This document shows, in pieces, positions 48,542 to 57,289 of a stretch of 64,000 nucleotides of DNA. Source of the stretch: Georgenia satyanarayanai (GTDB lineage: Bacteria; Actinomycetota; Actinomycetes; Actinomycetales; Actinomycetaceae). The notes under the pieces were generated by a model. It was not told where the DNA came from, made no database searches, and was given only the letters and a program-made list of their open reading frames with translations. How positions within the stretch are numbered: the first letter of the stretch is position 1; the number at the start of each line of letters is the position of its first letter. Location: assembly GCF_009193135.1 (NCBI RefSeq), contig NZ_VUKC01000002.1:310001-374000 (forward strand), given 5' to 3'. The translations under genes were made by a program, and so were the position numbers.

Positions 48542-49609
48542 TCAGGCCGCGAGGGCCTCGATGAGTGCGGGGACGGCAGCGGGCGGCAGCTGGAGGAGGA
48601 CGCCGGTCACGACCGTGCCGTGCCAGGCGGCGAGCTGCTCGCGCAGCTGCTCGGGCCGCCCGGCCAGCGCGACGTCGAGGACGAGCTCGGTCGGCACGGC
48701 CCGGGCGGCGCCCTCGCGGTCACCGGCCGCCCACAGGCGGGCGACCTCCGCGCAGGCGGCCTCGTGGCCGAGCCGCTCGACAGCGTCGCGGTGGAAGTTC
48801 GCGCGCCGGGACCCCATGCCCCCGACGTACAGCGCGATGTGCGGACGCAGCAGGTCCGCCGCCGCCTCGACGTCGCTCCCCGTCGCCACCGGCAGACTGA
48901 CGTTGACCTCGAACCGGTCCGCGGGCGGAAGGTCGGGGGAGCGGCGGCCGAAGCCCGCGTCCAGCTGCTCCCGTGCCCAGCCATCCAGGCGGGGCGAGTG
49001 GAAGGCGGGCAGCCACCCGTCGGCGATCTCGGCCGCGAGGGCGACGTTCTTGGGCCCCTGTGCCGCGAGATGGATGGGCAGGTCCGCCCGGAGCGGGTGG
49101 AGGGTCGGGCGCAGCGCCTTGCCCTCGCCCGTCGTGCCCTCACCCTCGAGCGGCAGGTGGTAGTGGCGGCCCTCCACCTCGACCGGTGCCCGACGCCGCA
49201 GCACCTGCCGGACGACGTCGACGTACTCGCGGGTCCGCTCGAGCGGCCGCGGGTACGGCTGCCCGTACCAGCCCTCGACGACCTGCGGCCCGGAGGCGCC
49301 CAGGCCCAGGACGAAGCGCCCCCCGGACAGGTGGTCCAGGGTGAGCGCGGCCATCGCCGTCGCCGTCGGGGTGCGCGCCGAGATCTGGGCGACGGCGGTT
49401 CCCAGCCGCAGCCGCGTCGTGCGCGCGCCCCACCACGCCAGCGGCGTCAGCGCGTCCGACCCGTAGGCCTCGGCGGTCCACACGGAGTCGAGACCGGCGG
49501 CCTCGGCGAGCTCGACGGCGCGCTCCGCCCCCGCCGGCGGGCCGGCGGACCAGTAGCCCAGGTGCAGGCCCACCCGTAGCGGCAGGCGGGGCGCGCCGTC
49601 GTCGGTCAT
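48542..49609 (-). CDS. LLM-class flavin-dependent oxidoreductase
   Basis: 355 residues, luciferase-like TIM barrel. Start ATG 49609 overlaps the upstream gene's stop (ATGA); the open frame beyond is a shadow. Features: RVGLHLGYWSAGPPAGAERAVELAEAAGLDSVWTAE, AVAQISARTPTATAMAALTLDHLSGGRFVLGLGASGPQVVEGWYGQPY and IHLAAQGPKNVALAAEIADGWLP. The pattern fits F420-dependent members. Substrate unknown. Confidence 0.88.
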   Translation of the reverse strand: MTDDGAPRLPLRVGLHLGYWSAGPPAGAERAVELAEAAGLDSVWTAEAYGSDALTPLAWWGARTTRLRLGTAVAQISARTPTATAMAALTLDHLSGGRFVLGLGASGPQVVEGWYGQPYPRPLERTREYVDVVRQVLRRRAPVEVEGRHYHLPLEGEGTTGEGKALRPTLHPLRADLPIHLAAQGPKNVALAAEIADGWLPAFHSPRLDGWAREQLDAGFGRRSPDLPPADRFEVNVSLPVATGSDVEAAADLLRPHIALYVGGMGSRRANFHRDAVERLGHEAACAEVARLWAAGDREGAARAVPTELVLDVALAGRPEQLREQLAAWHGTVVTGVLLQLPPAAVPALIEALAA

Positions 49610-50538
49610 GCCCCCGCGCCCACGTGGGCCATGACCTCGGAGGCGATGAGGTCGAGGTGCTCGAGGTCGGTCATGTCCAGGCACTGGAGGTACACGCGGG
49701 TGATCCCCTGCTCGGCGAGAGCCGCGATCCCGTCGAGGACCTCCTGCGGCGTGCCGGCCAGGCCGTTGCGGCGCAGCTCCTCCGGCTCGCGGCCGATGGT
49801 CGCGGCGCGGCGGGTGACCTCCTGCTCGTCGCTGCCGACGCAGGCGATGAGGGCGACGGAGTAGACGAGCTCGTCGGGGTCACGGTCCACGGCCTCGCAG
49901 GCGGCGCGGACCCGGTCGCGCTGGGCGGCGATCCCGCTCTTCTCGGGGAAGGACTGGTTGTACTCGGTCCCGAAGCGCGCCGCCAGCGCCGGTGTGCGGC
50001 GCGGCCCGTTGCCTCCGACGACGACGGGCACCCGGTCCTGCAGCGGCTTGGGCAGGGCGGGGGAGTCCACGAGGGTGTAGTGCGCGCCGTCGTGGCTGAA
50101 GGTCTCACCGACCGGGGTGGACCACAGGCCGGTGACGACCTCGAGCTGCTCGGTGAGGAGACCGAAGCGCTTGTCCGGGAAGGGGATCCCGTAGGCGCGG
50201 TGCTCCTCCTCGAACCAGCCCGTGCCCAGGCCGAGCTCGACCCGGCCCCCGGACATCTCGTCGACCTGCGCGACCTGGATGGCCAGCACGCCGGGCAGGC
50301 GGAAGGTGGCGGAGGTGACGAGGGTGCCGAGACGGATGGTCGACGTCTCCCGCGCGAGGCCCGCGAGGGTGGTCCAGGCGTCCGTCGGGCCGGGGAGCGG
50401 GTCGCCGTCGCCCATACGCAGGTAGTGGTCGGAACGGAAGAAGGCGGAGAAGCCGAGCTGCTCGGCACGCTGCGCCATGGCGAGCTGGTCGGCGTAGGAG
50501 GCGCCCTGCTGGGGCTCGGTGAAGATGCGAAGGTCCAT
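49606..50538 (-). CDS. LLM-class F420-dependent oxidoreductase
   Basis: 310 residues from ATG 50538; ATG 50559 would add seven residues but would start inside a structured leader. Features: DLRIFTEPQQGASYADQLAMAQRAEQLGFSAFFRSDHYL, ARETSTIRLGTLVTSATFRLPGVLAIQVAQVDEMSGGRVELGLGTGWFEEEHRAYGIPFP and VPVVVGGNGPRRTPALAARFGTEYN. The SDHYL region is typical of F420-dependent luciferase-like enzymes. First of two coupled LLM genes preceded by a leader RNA. Confidence 0.9.
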   Translation of the reverse strand: MDLRIFTEPQQGASYADQLAMAQRAEQLGFSAFFRSDHYLRMGDGDPLPGPTDAWTTLAGLARETSTIRLGTLVTSATFRLPGVLAIQVAQVDEMSGGRVELGLGTGWFEEEHRAYGIPFPDKRFGLLTEQLEVVTGLWSTPVGETFSHDGAHYTLVDSPALPKPLQDRVPVVVGGNGPRRTPALAARFGTEYNQSFPEKSGIAAQRDRVRAACEAVDRDPDELVYSVALIACVGSDEQEVTRRAATIGREPEELRRNGLAGTPQEVLDGIAALAEQGITRVYLQCLDMTDLEHLDLIASEVMAHVGAGA

Positions 50539-50564
50539 GTGCACAGCCTGCCAGGGCATGGGAG

Positions 50565-50688
50565 CACCCGCGGGCTCCTGGCCTGGCCAGGGTGCCGTGG
50601 TGGACGAGCCACGGCTCCCGCGGGTGCCGGTGACTGCCGGGATCTCGCCGCCGTCGGCGGAGGGACCGGCAGGTCCGTCCGTGGACTG
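50565..50688 (-). ncRNA. Structured leader RNA upstream of the LLM genes
   Basis: On the minus strand the RNA after the 12-codon ORF can fold into two small hairpins (GGACC-TGCC-GGTCC and CCGCC-GAC-GGCGG). These are followed by a perfect 11-bp closing stem (50564-50574 with 50617-50627) enclosing two hairpins: GCCGTGG/CCACGGC around an 8-base loop, and CCTGG/CCAGG. This three-way-junction shape lies 26-90 bases before the LLM start. No Rfam family was recognised by eye. Confidence 0.45.
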
Positions 50689-50727
50689 CTAGCGGGCAGC
50701 CACCTCACGCGTCCAAATAGAGCTCAT
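50689..50727 (-). CDS. 12-residue leader-peptide ORF
   Basis: ATG 50727 to TAG encodes MSSIWTREVAAR. Its ribosome site AAAGGAGGTGGTCC matches the complement of the 16S 3' end at 13 of 14 bases, the strongest in the window, with 11 bases between AGGAGG and the ATG. It uses TCT, ATT and CGT codons, less GC-biased than the neighbours. Position between a promoter and a structured RNA suggests translational attenuation. The peptide sequence is not a leader I recognise with certainty. Confidence 0.55.
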   Translation of the reverse strand: MSSIWTREVAAR

Positions 50728-50760
50728 GTCTCGGACCACCTCCTTTCCCGTGTGGTCATC

Positions 50761-50790
50761 AGGGTAGGAAGCCGGCACGAGCGCTGTCAC
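50761..50790 (-). promoter_or_regulatory. Candidate promoter of the leader RNA and LLM genes
   Basis: Minus strand: GTGACA (50790-50785) and TACCCT (50766-50761) with an 18-bp spacer. Transcription would begin near 50754, giving about 27 bases before the leader ORF and about 215 before the LLM gene. Confidence 0.5.
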
Positions 50791-50803
50791 GCGATTAACG
50801 CGC

Positions 50804-52138
50804 TCAGGACCCGAGAGCCTGCTCGGCGGTGGCCTGGGCGGCAGACAAGGTCTCGGCCAGCGGTCGTTCCCCCCGGAACATCGGCTCGAGGACCGGGCGG
50901 ACGGACTCCAGGACCTCCCGGGCGCGGGAGCCGCTCGCGGCGGTGACGACCGCCTCCGGGTCGACCGCGGCGGTCGCGTCCACGCCGCGGTCGGACCAGG
51001 AGCTGAGGTAGAGGTCCTGCGCGCCCGTGGCGGCGGGCACGCCGACCCCGTGGCTGGCCAGGGCGGACTGACCGTCGGTGGAGGCGAGCCAGAGCAGGAC
51101 CTCGGTCGTCGCCTCGGGGTTCTCGGTGGCGGCGTTGGCGGCCGCACCCACGCCGTCGACGACGGTCACCCGCCCGCTCGGGCCGCTCGGCACGGGCGCC
51201 ACGCCCCAGTCGACCCCGGTGGTCCCCGCGAAGTGCCGCATCTCCGCGGAGGTCGCCTGGAACAGCGCGAGGTCGCCGCTGGCGAAGAGGTCGCGGGCAG
51301 GGGTCGCGGTGGGTGGGACGGCGGACAGCTCGGTGAGGTAGCGGAAGGTGTCCCGGGCCTCCGGGCTGGTGAGCGACAGGTCGTCACCCGTCTCCGGGAC
51401 GCCGCCCAGCTCGGCGAGGTACGGCAGCCAGACGGCGGGGGCGGTGAGGTCGGGGTTGAACCCGTACTGGGCGACGTCGTCCGCGGCGAAGCCGTTCTCG
51501 GTGGCTGCCCGGCCGTCCTCGTCGCGGGTGAGGGCCCCGACCGCCTCGCGCAGGGTGTCCGCCCGCGGCGGCGCGGACACCCCACCGGCGGGCATCTTCT
51601 CGCGCACGGCGTCGGGGTCCCACGCCAGGGCCGCGGGGTCGACGCCGGCCTCCTCGACGAGGGCAGTGTTGTAGAAGAGCACGGTCGAGTCCCACAGCTG
51701 CGGGACCGCCCACAGCCCGTCGTCACGGGTGTAGAGCCCGGTGACGGCCGGCTCCCAGTCGTCGCCGAGCTCCTCCCCCAGCGTCTCGCGCAGCTCGAGG
51801 ACCTCCCCGGTGTGCGCCAGGGCGGCGACGTTGTCGCTCGTCGTCCAGAAGACGTCCGCCATGGTGCCGTCGGCGAGGTCGGAGGCGGCCCGCTCGGAGT
51901 AGTCGGCCTCGGGCACCACCTCCACCTCGACATGGATGTCGCGGTGGACGGCGTTGAAGGCGTCGAAGGACTCGCGGTAGGCGGCCGCCGCGGCGTCGTC
52001 CCACAGGCGGAAGGTCAACGTCGACATGCCGGCGGTGGCGTCGGTGCCGACGTCGTCGCCCGCAGGCTCGCCACAGGCCGCCATCACCGCGGCGACCGCG
52101 AGTGCGGCACCTGCGCGGGCTCGCGCGCGGCGGTCCAT
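50804..52138 (-). CDS. ABC transporter extracellular solute-binding protein, family 1 (orphan)
   Basis: 444-residue lipoprotein. The N-terminus (GAALAVAAVMAACGEPAGDD) has a lipobox with Cys22. The mature part has the family-1 sugar-binding fold: LTFRLWDDAAAAAYRESFDAFNAVHRDIHVEVEVVPEADY, GTMADVFWTTSDNVAAL, YTRDDGLWAVPQLWDSTVLFYNTAL, SGDLALFQATSAEMRHF, and a late VVDGVGAAANAATENPEATTEVLLWLAS segment. Start ATG 52138 has GGGAGGACC upstream. No permease or ATPase genes adjoin, so the rest of the uptake system must be elsewhere. Confidence 0.87.
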   Translation of the reverse strand: MDRRARARAGAALAVAAVMAACGEPAGDDVGTDATAGMSTLTFRLWDDAAAAAYRESFDAFNAVHRDIHVEVEVVPEADYSERAASDLADGTMADVFWTTSDNVAALAHTGEVLELRETLGEELGDDWEPAVTGLYTRDDGLWAVPQLWDSTVLFYNTALVEEAGVDPAALAWDPDAVREKMPAGGVSAPPRADTLREAVGALTRDEDGRAATENGFAADDVAQYGFNPDLTAPAVWLPYLAELGGVPETGDDLSLTSPEARDTFRYLTELSAVPPTATPARDLFASGDLALFQATSAEMRHFAGTTGVDWGVAPVPSGPSGRVTVVDGVGAAANAATENPEATTEVLLWLASTDGQSALASHGVGVPAATGAQDLYLSSWSDRGVDATAAVDPEAVVTAASGSRAREVLESVRPVLEPMFRGERPLAETLSAAQATAEQALGS

Positions 52139-52242
52139 GAGGTCCTCCCAGTGCTTCGACCGTCCCCCAGGCTACCCGTCCGACAGGCCGTCGCATGACC
52201 ACTCCGATACGCGAACCGGAAAGTCCCATGACGCTACCTAAA

Positions 52243-52403
52243 CCGCCCCAGCCCCCACCCCCCTCCGCCCAAATGGTCGGGTGTGCGACGCGGAGGCCGG
52301 CAGTTCCGTCGTCGAACTGCCCATTTGGGGCAATGGCGGGGTGGGGGCGGGGCGGGTGGGGTGGGGTGGTGTGGAAGTTGGTGACCTGGGGGGCGGGTGG
52401 GAT
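52243..52403. repeat. Inverted pair of G-quadruplex-forming tracts
   Basis: Plus strand 52338-52366 has six G runs (4, 5, 4, 3, 4, 4) separated by single bases, followed by another G-rich block at 52388-52402. The minus strand carries G runs at 52243-52270 (C runs on plus). Between them GCCCAAATGG (52267-52276) pairs with CCATTTGGGGC (52321-52331), so the region can also form a large hairpin. It lies in the 399-bp divergent gap (52139-52537) upstream of the binding-protein and NamZ genes. Nothing else recognisable was seen in that gap. Confidence 0.7.
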
Positions 52404-52537
52404 GACAGTTCTTGACGTCGGAGGGTGTTGTGGGCCACAGTGGCTGCAGGCGGGTGGGGGGACCCGCCGCCAACGAGGCGAGGGGGCGTCGTGAGCAGGG
52501 AGCGGTCGCCCCGCCACCCACCGTGAAAGGACACGTG

Positions 52538-54151
52538 ATGCTCGTACGACGTCTCAGGCAGTGGAGCCCGGCGCTGGGCGCCGCCGCCGCCGTCGCCCTC
52601 GTCGGCGGCTCGATCGGTGCCGCGACGTCGGCACCGCAGCCCGCCGCCGCACCGGCGGCCACCGAGCAGCCGGCCCAGTCCGGCCCGACGGTCGAGCTCG
52701 GTGTCGAGCGGCTGCTCTCGGACCCCGACCAGCTCGCGCTGCTCGACGGCAAGCGGGTCGGTCTCATCACCAACCCCACCGGCGTCGACTCCGAGCTCAC
52801 CCACTCGATGGACCTCCTCATCGCCGGTGAGGCGGAGGGCAACTACGAGCTCACCGCGCTCTACGCACCCGAGCACGGCATCCTCGGCGGCGCGCCGGCC
52901 GGGGCGAGCGTCGAGAGCTACGTCGACCCGCGCACCGGCCTCACCGTGTGGTCGCTCTACGGTGCCACGCAGCGGCCCACGGAGGAGATGCTCGAGGACG
53001 TCGACGTCCTCCTCTTCGACATCCAGGACATCGGTGCGCGCTTCTACACCTACATCTGGACGATGTACTACGCGATGGACGCCGCCGCCGAGTTCGACAA
53101 GGAGTTCGTCGTCCTCGACCGGCCCAACCCGCTGGGGGACCGCATGGACGGGCCGGTCCTCGACCCCACCCTGTCCTCCTTCGTCGGGCTCCGTGAGATC
53201 CCCATGCAGCACGGCCTCACGGTCGGTGAGCTCGCCTCCCTCTTCAACGGGGAGCTCCTGGACGAGCCCGTCGAGGGCTTCCACGTCGTGGAGATGACCG
53301 GGTACGACCCCGACGACTTCGTCACCGGCTACGGGCTGGAGTGGGTGCTGCCCTCGCCGAACATCCCGACGATCGAGACGGCGTGGGCGTACGCGGGCAC
53401 GGGCCTCATCGAGTCCCTCGACGCCTCCGAGGGCCGCGGTACGACGACACCCTTCCTGTGGATCGGGCACGGTGAGATCAACGAGCTCGAGGCCTACGAG
53501 CTCGCCGAGGACCTCAACTCCCGCGGACTCGAGGGCGTGCACTTCCGCCCGATGTTCGCCAACCCGACGTCGAGCAAGCAGGCCGGGCGCCTCTCCGGCG
53601 GCGTCCAGCTCCACATCACCGACCCGGCCGCCTACGTCCCCGTCCGGACCGGGCTCCACGTGCTCCAGGCCTTCTACGACACCGAGGGCGTGGACTGGCG
53701 CGAGGGCACCATCTACCCCGACCAGCGCTGCGAGACGGAGGCCGACACCTGCTGGATCGACCGCCTCACCGGCGACAAGGACGTGCGCCTGCAGCTGGAG
53801 GCCGGGGTCGACCCCGACGAGATCATCGCGGGCTGGCAGGACGAGCTCGCCGCCTTCGACGACGTCGCCGACGACTACCGGCTCTACGACGACGCGACCC
53901 TCACCCACCTGCGTACCGCGCTCGAGGGCTACGTCGCGGACGGCGCGGTCGCCGGCCCGATCGTCCGCCAGCTCACGACGGCACTCGACCAGGCCGAGCG
54001 GCATCTCGACGCCGGCCGCACCGAGCAGGCGGGGCGCTCGCTCGACCGGTTCCTCCAGCACCTCGACGCGCCCAAGCGGCCGGACACGCTGAGCGAGGAG
54101 GCGGCCACCGAGCTGCGGGAGCGCGCGGTGGCGCTGCGTGACTCCCTCTGA
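52538..54151 (+). CDS. NamZ-type exo-beta-N-acetylmuramidase (DUF1343) with C-terminal helical domain
   Basis: 537 residues. Start ATG 52538 with AAAGGA 7 bases upstream. The signal peptide ends near SIGAATSAPQPAAA. The DUF1343 domain (about 50-430) shows VGLITNPTGVDSELTHSMDLL, YAPEHGILGG, VWSLYG, LLFDIQDIGARFYTYIWTM, VLDRPNPLGD and EWVLPSPNIPTIETAWAY. This family releases terminal MurNAc from peptidoglycan chains. The last 90 residues (GAVAGPIVRQLTTALDQAERHLDAG) form a FIMAH-like helical domain seen on secreted enzymes. A role in cell-wall recycling or predation on other walls is inferred. Confidence 0.87.
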   Translation: MLVRRLRQWSPALGAAAAVALVGGSIGAATSAPQPAAAPAATEQPAQSGPTVELGVERLLSDPDQLALLDGKRVGLITNPTGVDSELTHSMDLLIAGEAEGNYELTALYAPEHGILGGAPAGASVESYVDPRTGLTVWSLYGATQRPTEEMLEDVDVLLFDIQDIGARFYTYIWTMYYAMDAAAEFDKEFVVLDRPNPLGDRMDGPVLDPTLSSFVGLREIPMQHGLTVGELASLFNGELLDEPVEGFHVVEMTGYDPDDFVTGYGLEWVLPSPNIPTIETAWAYAGTGLIESLDASEGRGTTTPFLWIGHGEINELEAYELAEDLNSRGLEGVHFRPMFANPTSSKQAGRLSGGVQLHITDPAAYVPVRTGLHVLQAFYDTEGVDWREGTIYPDQRCETEADTCWIDRLTGDKDVRLQLEAGVDPDEIIAGWQDELAAFDDVADDYRLYDDATLTHLRTALEGYVADGAVAGPIVRQLTTALDQAERHLDAGRTEQAGRSLDRFLQHLDAPKRPDTLSEEAATELRERAVALRDSL

Positions 54152-54156
54152 CAGGG

Positions 54157-54200
54157 GTGGGCGGGCCCGGCACCTCAGCGCAGGTGCCGGGCCCGCCCAC
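54157..54200 (+). terminator. Terminator of the NamZ gene
   Basis: Perfect 19-bp stem, GTGGGCGGGCCCGGCACCT (54157-54175) with 54182-54200, loop of six bases, 5 bp after the stop codon. Confidence 0.85.
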
Positions 54201-54224
54201 GCGCCCCTCGGCCCGCGGGCGCCG

Positions 54225-54296
54225 ACAGCTCACCTGTCACCGAGAGCTGAGTTGTCGCCGAGAGCTGAGTTGTCGCCGACAGTCGAGCTGTCGCCG
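54225..54296. repeat. Four-unit 18-bp tandem repeat
   Basis: Units at 54225, 54243, 54261 and 54279. The two central units are identical (agagctgagttgtcgccg); the outer ones (acagctcacctgtcaccg, acagtcgagctgtcgccg) differ at several positions. The array ends 29 bp before the FAD/Fe-S gene. A further copy lies inside that gene at 56442. There are no spacers, so it is not a CRISPR array. Confidence 0.85.
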
Positions 54297-54325
54297 AGGA
54301 CGCGGCCGGCGGCGAGGAGCCCGCG

Positions 54326-57208
54326 GTGGACCTGACCGCGATCGCCGCCGCCGCACGGCCGGACGCCCTGAGCACCCGGGAGGTCGACCGCGCGCGGCTG
54401 GCCCACGACGCCTCCCACTACCTCCTCCGCCCGAGCGCGGTCGTCACGGCCACGTCCGTGGAGCAGGTCGCCGCCGTCATGGCCGCGGCCGGTCGTTCCC
54501 CGGTCCCCGTGCCGCTCACCTTCCGCGCCGGCGGCACGAGCCTGTCGGGGCAGGCGGTGACCGACGGCGTCCTCGTCGACGTGCGCCGCCACCAGCAGGA
54601 CGTCGAGGTGCTCGACGACGGCGCCCGCGTGCGGTGCCGCCCCGGCGCGGTCCTGCGGCGGGTCAACACGGCCCTCGCCCGCTTCGGCCGGCGCCTCGGC
54701 CCCGACCCGGCGAGCGAGATCGCCTGCACGATCGGCGGGGTCGTCGCCAACAACTCCTCCGGGATGACGTCCGGCACGGCGGCCACCGCCTACCGGACCC
54801 TCGACTCGATGGTCCTCGCCCTGCCCAGCGGCACGGTCCTCGACACCGCGGCCCCGGACGCCGACGCCCTCCTCGCCGCCCGCGAGCCCGGGCTGCACGC
54901 GGGACTTCTGCGCCTGCGGGACCACGTGCGCTCCCGCCCCGACCTGCGCCGCGCGGTCGAGCACCAGTTCTCGATGAAGAACACGATGGGTTACGGGCTC
55001 AACGCGCTGCTCGACCACGACACGGCCGTCGAGATCCTCGCCCACCTCGTCGTCGGCTCCGAGGGCACCCTCGGCTACCTCGCCGAGGTGACCCTGCGGA
55101 CCGTGCCACTGCTGCCGCACGCCGCGACGGCGCTGCTCGTGCTCGACTCGATCGGGGCGGCGACCGCCGCGCTGCCCGCCGTCGCCGCGACCGGCGCGGT
55201 GGCCGTCGAGCTCATGGACGCCGCGGCCCTGCGGGTGGCGCAGCGTGACCCCGGTGCCGACCCGGTGCTGCGGGAGCTGGCGGTGGACGGGCACACCGCA
55301 CTGCTCGTCGAGCTCCAGCACGCCTCTCCCGACGGCCTCGCCGGCCTGGTGGCCGGCGCCGAGCCGCTCCTGGCCGGGACCGCACCGGTCGTCGCGACGC
55401 CGCTGAGCACCGACCCGCGCTCGCGGGCGGCGATGTGGCAGGTGCGCAAGGGCCTGTACGCGGCCGTCGCCGGAGCCCGTCCCACCGGGACGACGGCGAT
55501 GCTCGAGGACGTCGTCGTGCCCGGCCCCGCGCTGTCGGGGACGGTGCGCTCGCTGGAGGGGCTCCTCACCCGGTACGGCTACGCCGACGCGGTGACCTTC
55601 GGGCACGCCAAGGACGCCAACCTCCACTTCATGATCAGCCCGGACCTCGGCGACCCCCGCGCCCGGGACGCCTACGCCGCCTTCAGCGAGGAGCTCGCCG
55701 GTCTCGTCCTCGACGCCGGCGGCTCGCTCAAGGCCGAGCACGGCACCGGCCGGATGATGGCCCCGTTCGTCCGGCGCCAGTACGGCGACGAGCTGTACGA
55801 GGTGATGCGGGAGATCAAGCGGCTGTGCGACCCGCGCGGCGTCCTCGCGCCCGGCGTCGTCATCAGCGAGGACCCGACCATCCACCTGCGTGACCTCAAG
55901 CGCTACCCGCGGGTCCACCCCGAGCTCGACCGCTGCGTCGAGTGCGGCTTCTGCGAGCCCGCCTGCCCGTCGCGGCACACGACGACGACCCCGCGGCAGC
56001 GGATCGCGCTGCTCCGCGAGGCCGCCGACTCCGGCCCGGCGCGGCGCGCCGAGCTCGAGCGCGACTACGACTACGCCGCCGTCCAGACCTGTGCGGCCGA
56101 CTCCCTGTGCCGGGTGGCCTGCCCCGTCGACATCGACACCGGCGCGGTGATGAAGCAGCGGCGGGCCGCGGCGAACGGGCCGGTCGCCCAGGCCGTCGGG
56201 CGTCGGCTGGCCCAGGCGTGGGAGCCGGCGACGGCGGCGCTCCGCGGCGCCCTCGCCGTCGCCGACCACGTGCCCGGGCCGGTCCTGGGCACGACGACGC
56301 GCGCCGCCCGCGCCGTCGTCGGGCAGCGGGGCCGGGACCTGCTCCCGCAGGTCGACGGCACGCTCCCGGGCCCCGGGCGCCCCCGCAGCACCCTCCCCGT
56401 CCCACCCGCCACCCCCTCGCCGACACCCGACATGCCGCCGCGAGCTGAGTTGTCACCGGCGCGGCACGACGCGGTGTTCTTCCCGGCCTGCATCGGCTCG
56501 CTCTTCGCGGCGGAGGGCGGCGGGCCGGGAGTGTCGGCCGCGTTCGCGGCGCTGTGCGACCGGGCCGGCATGCGGCTGGCCGTCCCCGAGGGCATCGACG
56601 GCCTGTGCTGCGGCACGGTCTGGGAGTCCAAGGGCCTCGTCGACGGTGCGGCCGCGATGGCGGCCCGGGTGGCCGAGTCCGTGTGGTCGCTGACCGACGG
56701 TGGTCGCCTGCCCCTCGTGTGCGACGCGACGAGCTGCACCCACGGTCTGGAGTCGATCGGTGCGCGGCTCACGGGGGAGGCGGCCGAGCGGTGGGCGCGG
56801 GTCCGCGTCGTGGACGCCGTGACCTTCACCAGGGAGCACCTGCTCGAGCGGCTCGAGGTCCCCACGACGGAGCAGCTCGACCGGCTCGCCGTCCACCCCA
56901 CGTGCTCGGCCGTCCACCTCGGCGCCGTGGAGGACCTCGCCGCCGTCGCCGGCGCCGTGGCGCGCGAGGTGACGGTCCCCGTCGAGTGGGGCTGCTGCGG
57001 CACCGCCGGGGACCGCGGCATGCTGCATCCCGAGCTCCCCGCGGGCGCCACCGAGCGGGAGGCGGCCGAGCTCGCCGCCGTCGAGCGCGTGGACGGACCC
57101 TTCGACGCCTACGCGTCGTGCAACCGCACGTGCGAGATGGGCCTGAGCGCAGCGACCGGCCGCTCCTACCGCCACGTCCTGGAGCTCCTCGAGGAGGCCA
57201 CGCGGTAG
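54326..57208 (+). CDS. FAD-linked oxidase and Fe-S fusion protein (GlcD-GlcF/D-lactate dehydrogenase type)
   Basis: 960 residues from GTG 54326. N-terminal FAD-binding-4 domain: FRAGGTSLSGQAVTDGVLVDVRRH and GGVVANNSSGM. FAD-linked oxidase C-terminal domain: FGHAKDANLHFMI and KAEHGTGRMMAPF. Then two [4Fe-4S] motifs, CVECGFCEPACPS and CAADSLCRVACPV, and two CCG-type domains (GLCCGTVWESKG, HPTCSAVHLG, WGCCGTAGDRGM, CNRTCEMG). The pattern is that of D-2-hydroxyacid dehydrogenases passing electrons to the respiratory chain. A Pro/Ser-rich link (about residues 680-715) contains a copy of the upstream repeat. Substrate may be D-lactate or another D-2-hydroxyacid. Confidence 0.9.
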   Translation: MDLTAIAAAARPDALSTREVDRARLAHDASHYLLRPSAVVTATSVEQVAAVMAAAGRSPVPVPLTFRAGGTSLSGQAVTDGVLVDVRRHQQDVEVLDDGARVRCRPGAVLRRVNTALARFGRRLGPDPASEIACTIGGVVANNSSGMTSGTAATAYRTLDSMVLALPSGTVLDTAAPDADALLAAREPGLHAGLLRLRDHVRSRPDLRRAVEHQFSMKNTMGYGLNALLDHDTAVEILAHLVVGSEGTLGYLAEVTLRTVPLLPHAATALLVLDSIGAATAALPAVAATGAVAVELMDAAALRVAQRDPGADPVLRELAVDGHTALLVELQHASPDGLAGLVAGAEPLLAGTAPVVATPLSTDPRSRAAMWQVRKGLYAAVAGARPTGTTAMLEDVVVPGPALSGTVRSLEGLLTRYGYADAVTFGHAKDANLHFMISPDLGDPRARDAYAAFSEELAGLVLDAGGSLKAEHGTGRMMAPFVRRQYGDELYEVMREIKRLCDPRGVLAPGVVISEDPTIHLRDLKRYPRVHPELDRCVECGFCEPACPSRHTTTTPRQRIALLREAADSGPARRAELERDYDYAAVQTCAADSLCRVACPVDIDTGAVMKQRRAAANGPVAQAVGRRLAQAWEPATAALRGALAVADHVPGPVLGTTTRAARAVVGQRGRDLLPQVDGTLPGPGRPRSTLPVPPATPSPTPDMPPRAELSPARHDAVFFPACIGSLFAAEGGGPGVSAAFAALCDRAGMRLAVPEGIDGLCCGTVWESKGLVDGAAAMAARVAESVWSLTDGGRLPLVCDATSCTHGLESIGARLTGEAAERWARVRVVDAVTFTREHLLERLEVPTTEQLDRLAVHPTCSAVHLGAVEDLAAVAGAVAREVTVPVEWGCCGTAGDRGMLHPELPAGATEREAAELAAVERVDGPFDAYASCNRTCEMGLSAATGRSYRHVLELLEEATR
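56442..56458 (+). repeat. Dispersed copy of the 18-bp repeat inside a coding linker
   Basis: gagctgagttgtcaccg matches the core of the array units at 54243 and 54261 at 16 of 17 bases. It encodes part of the linker (RAELSP) between the Fe-S and CCG halves of the oxidoreductase. Confidence 0.75.
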
Positions 57209-57289
57209 TCGCCCGAAAGTCCGACCCATCCGGGTGCCCGAGTGCTCCGAACCCCAGGTGACAGCGCAGGACCACCCTGGAGGAATGAC

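Noticed and set aside
54225-54296. Possible CRISPR array
   Set aside because: Units are 18 bp and directly joined without spacers, and no cas genes are present.
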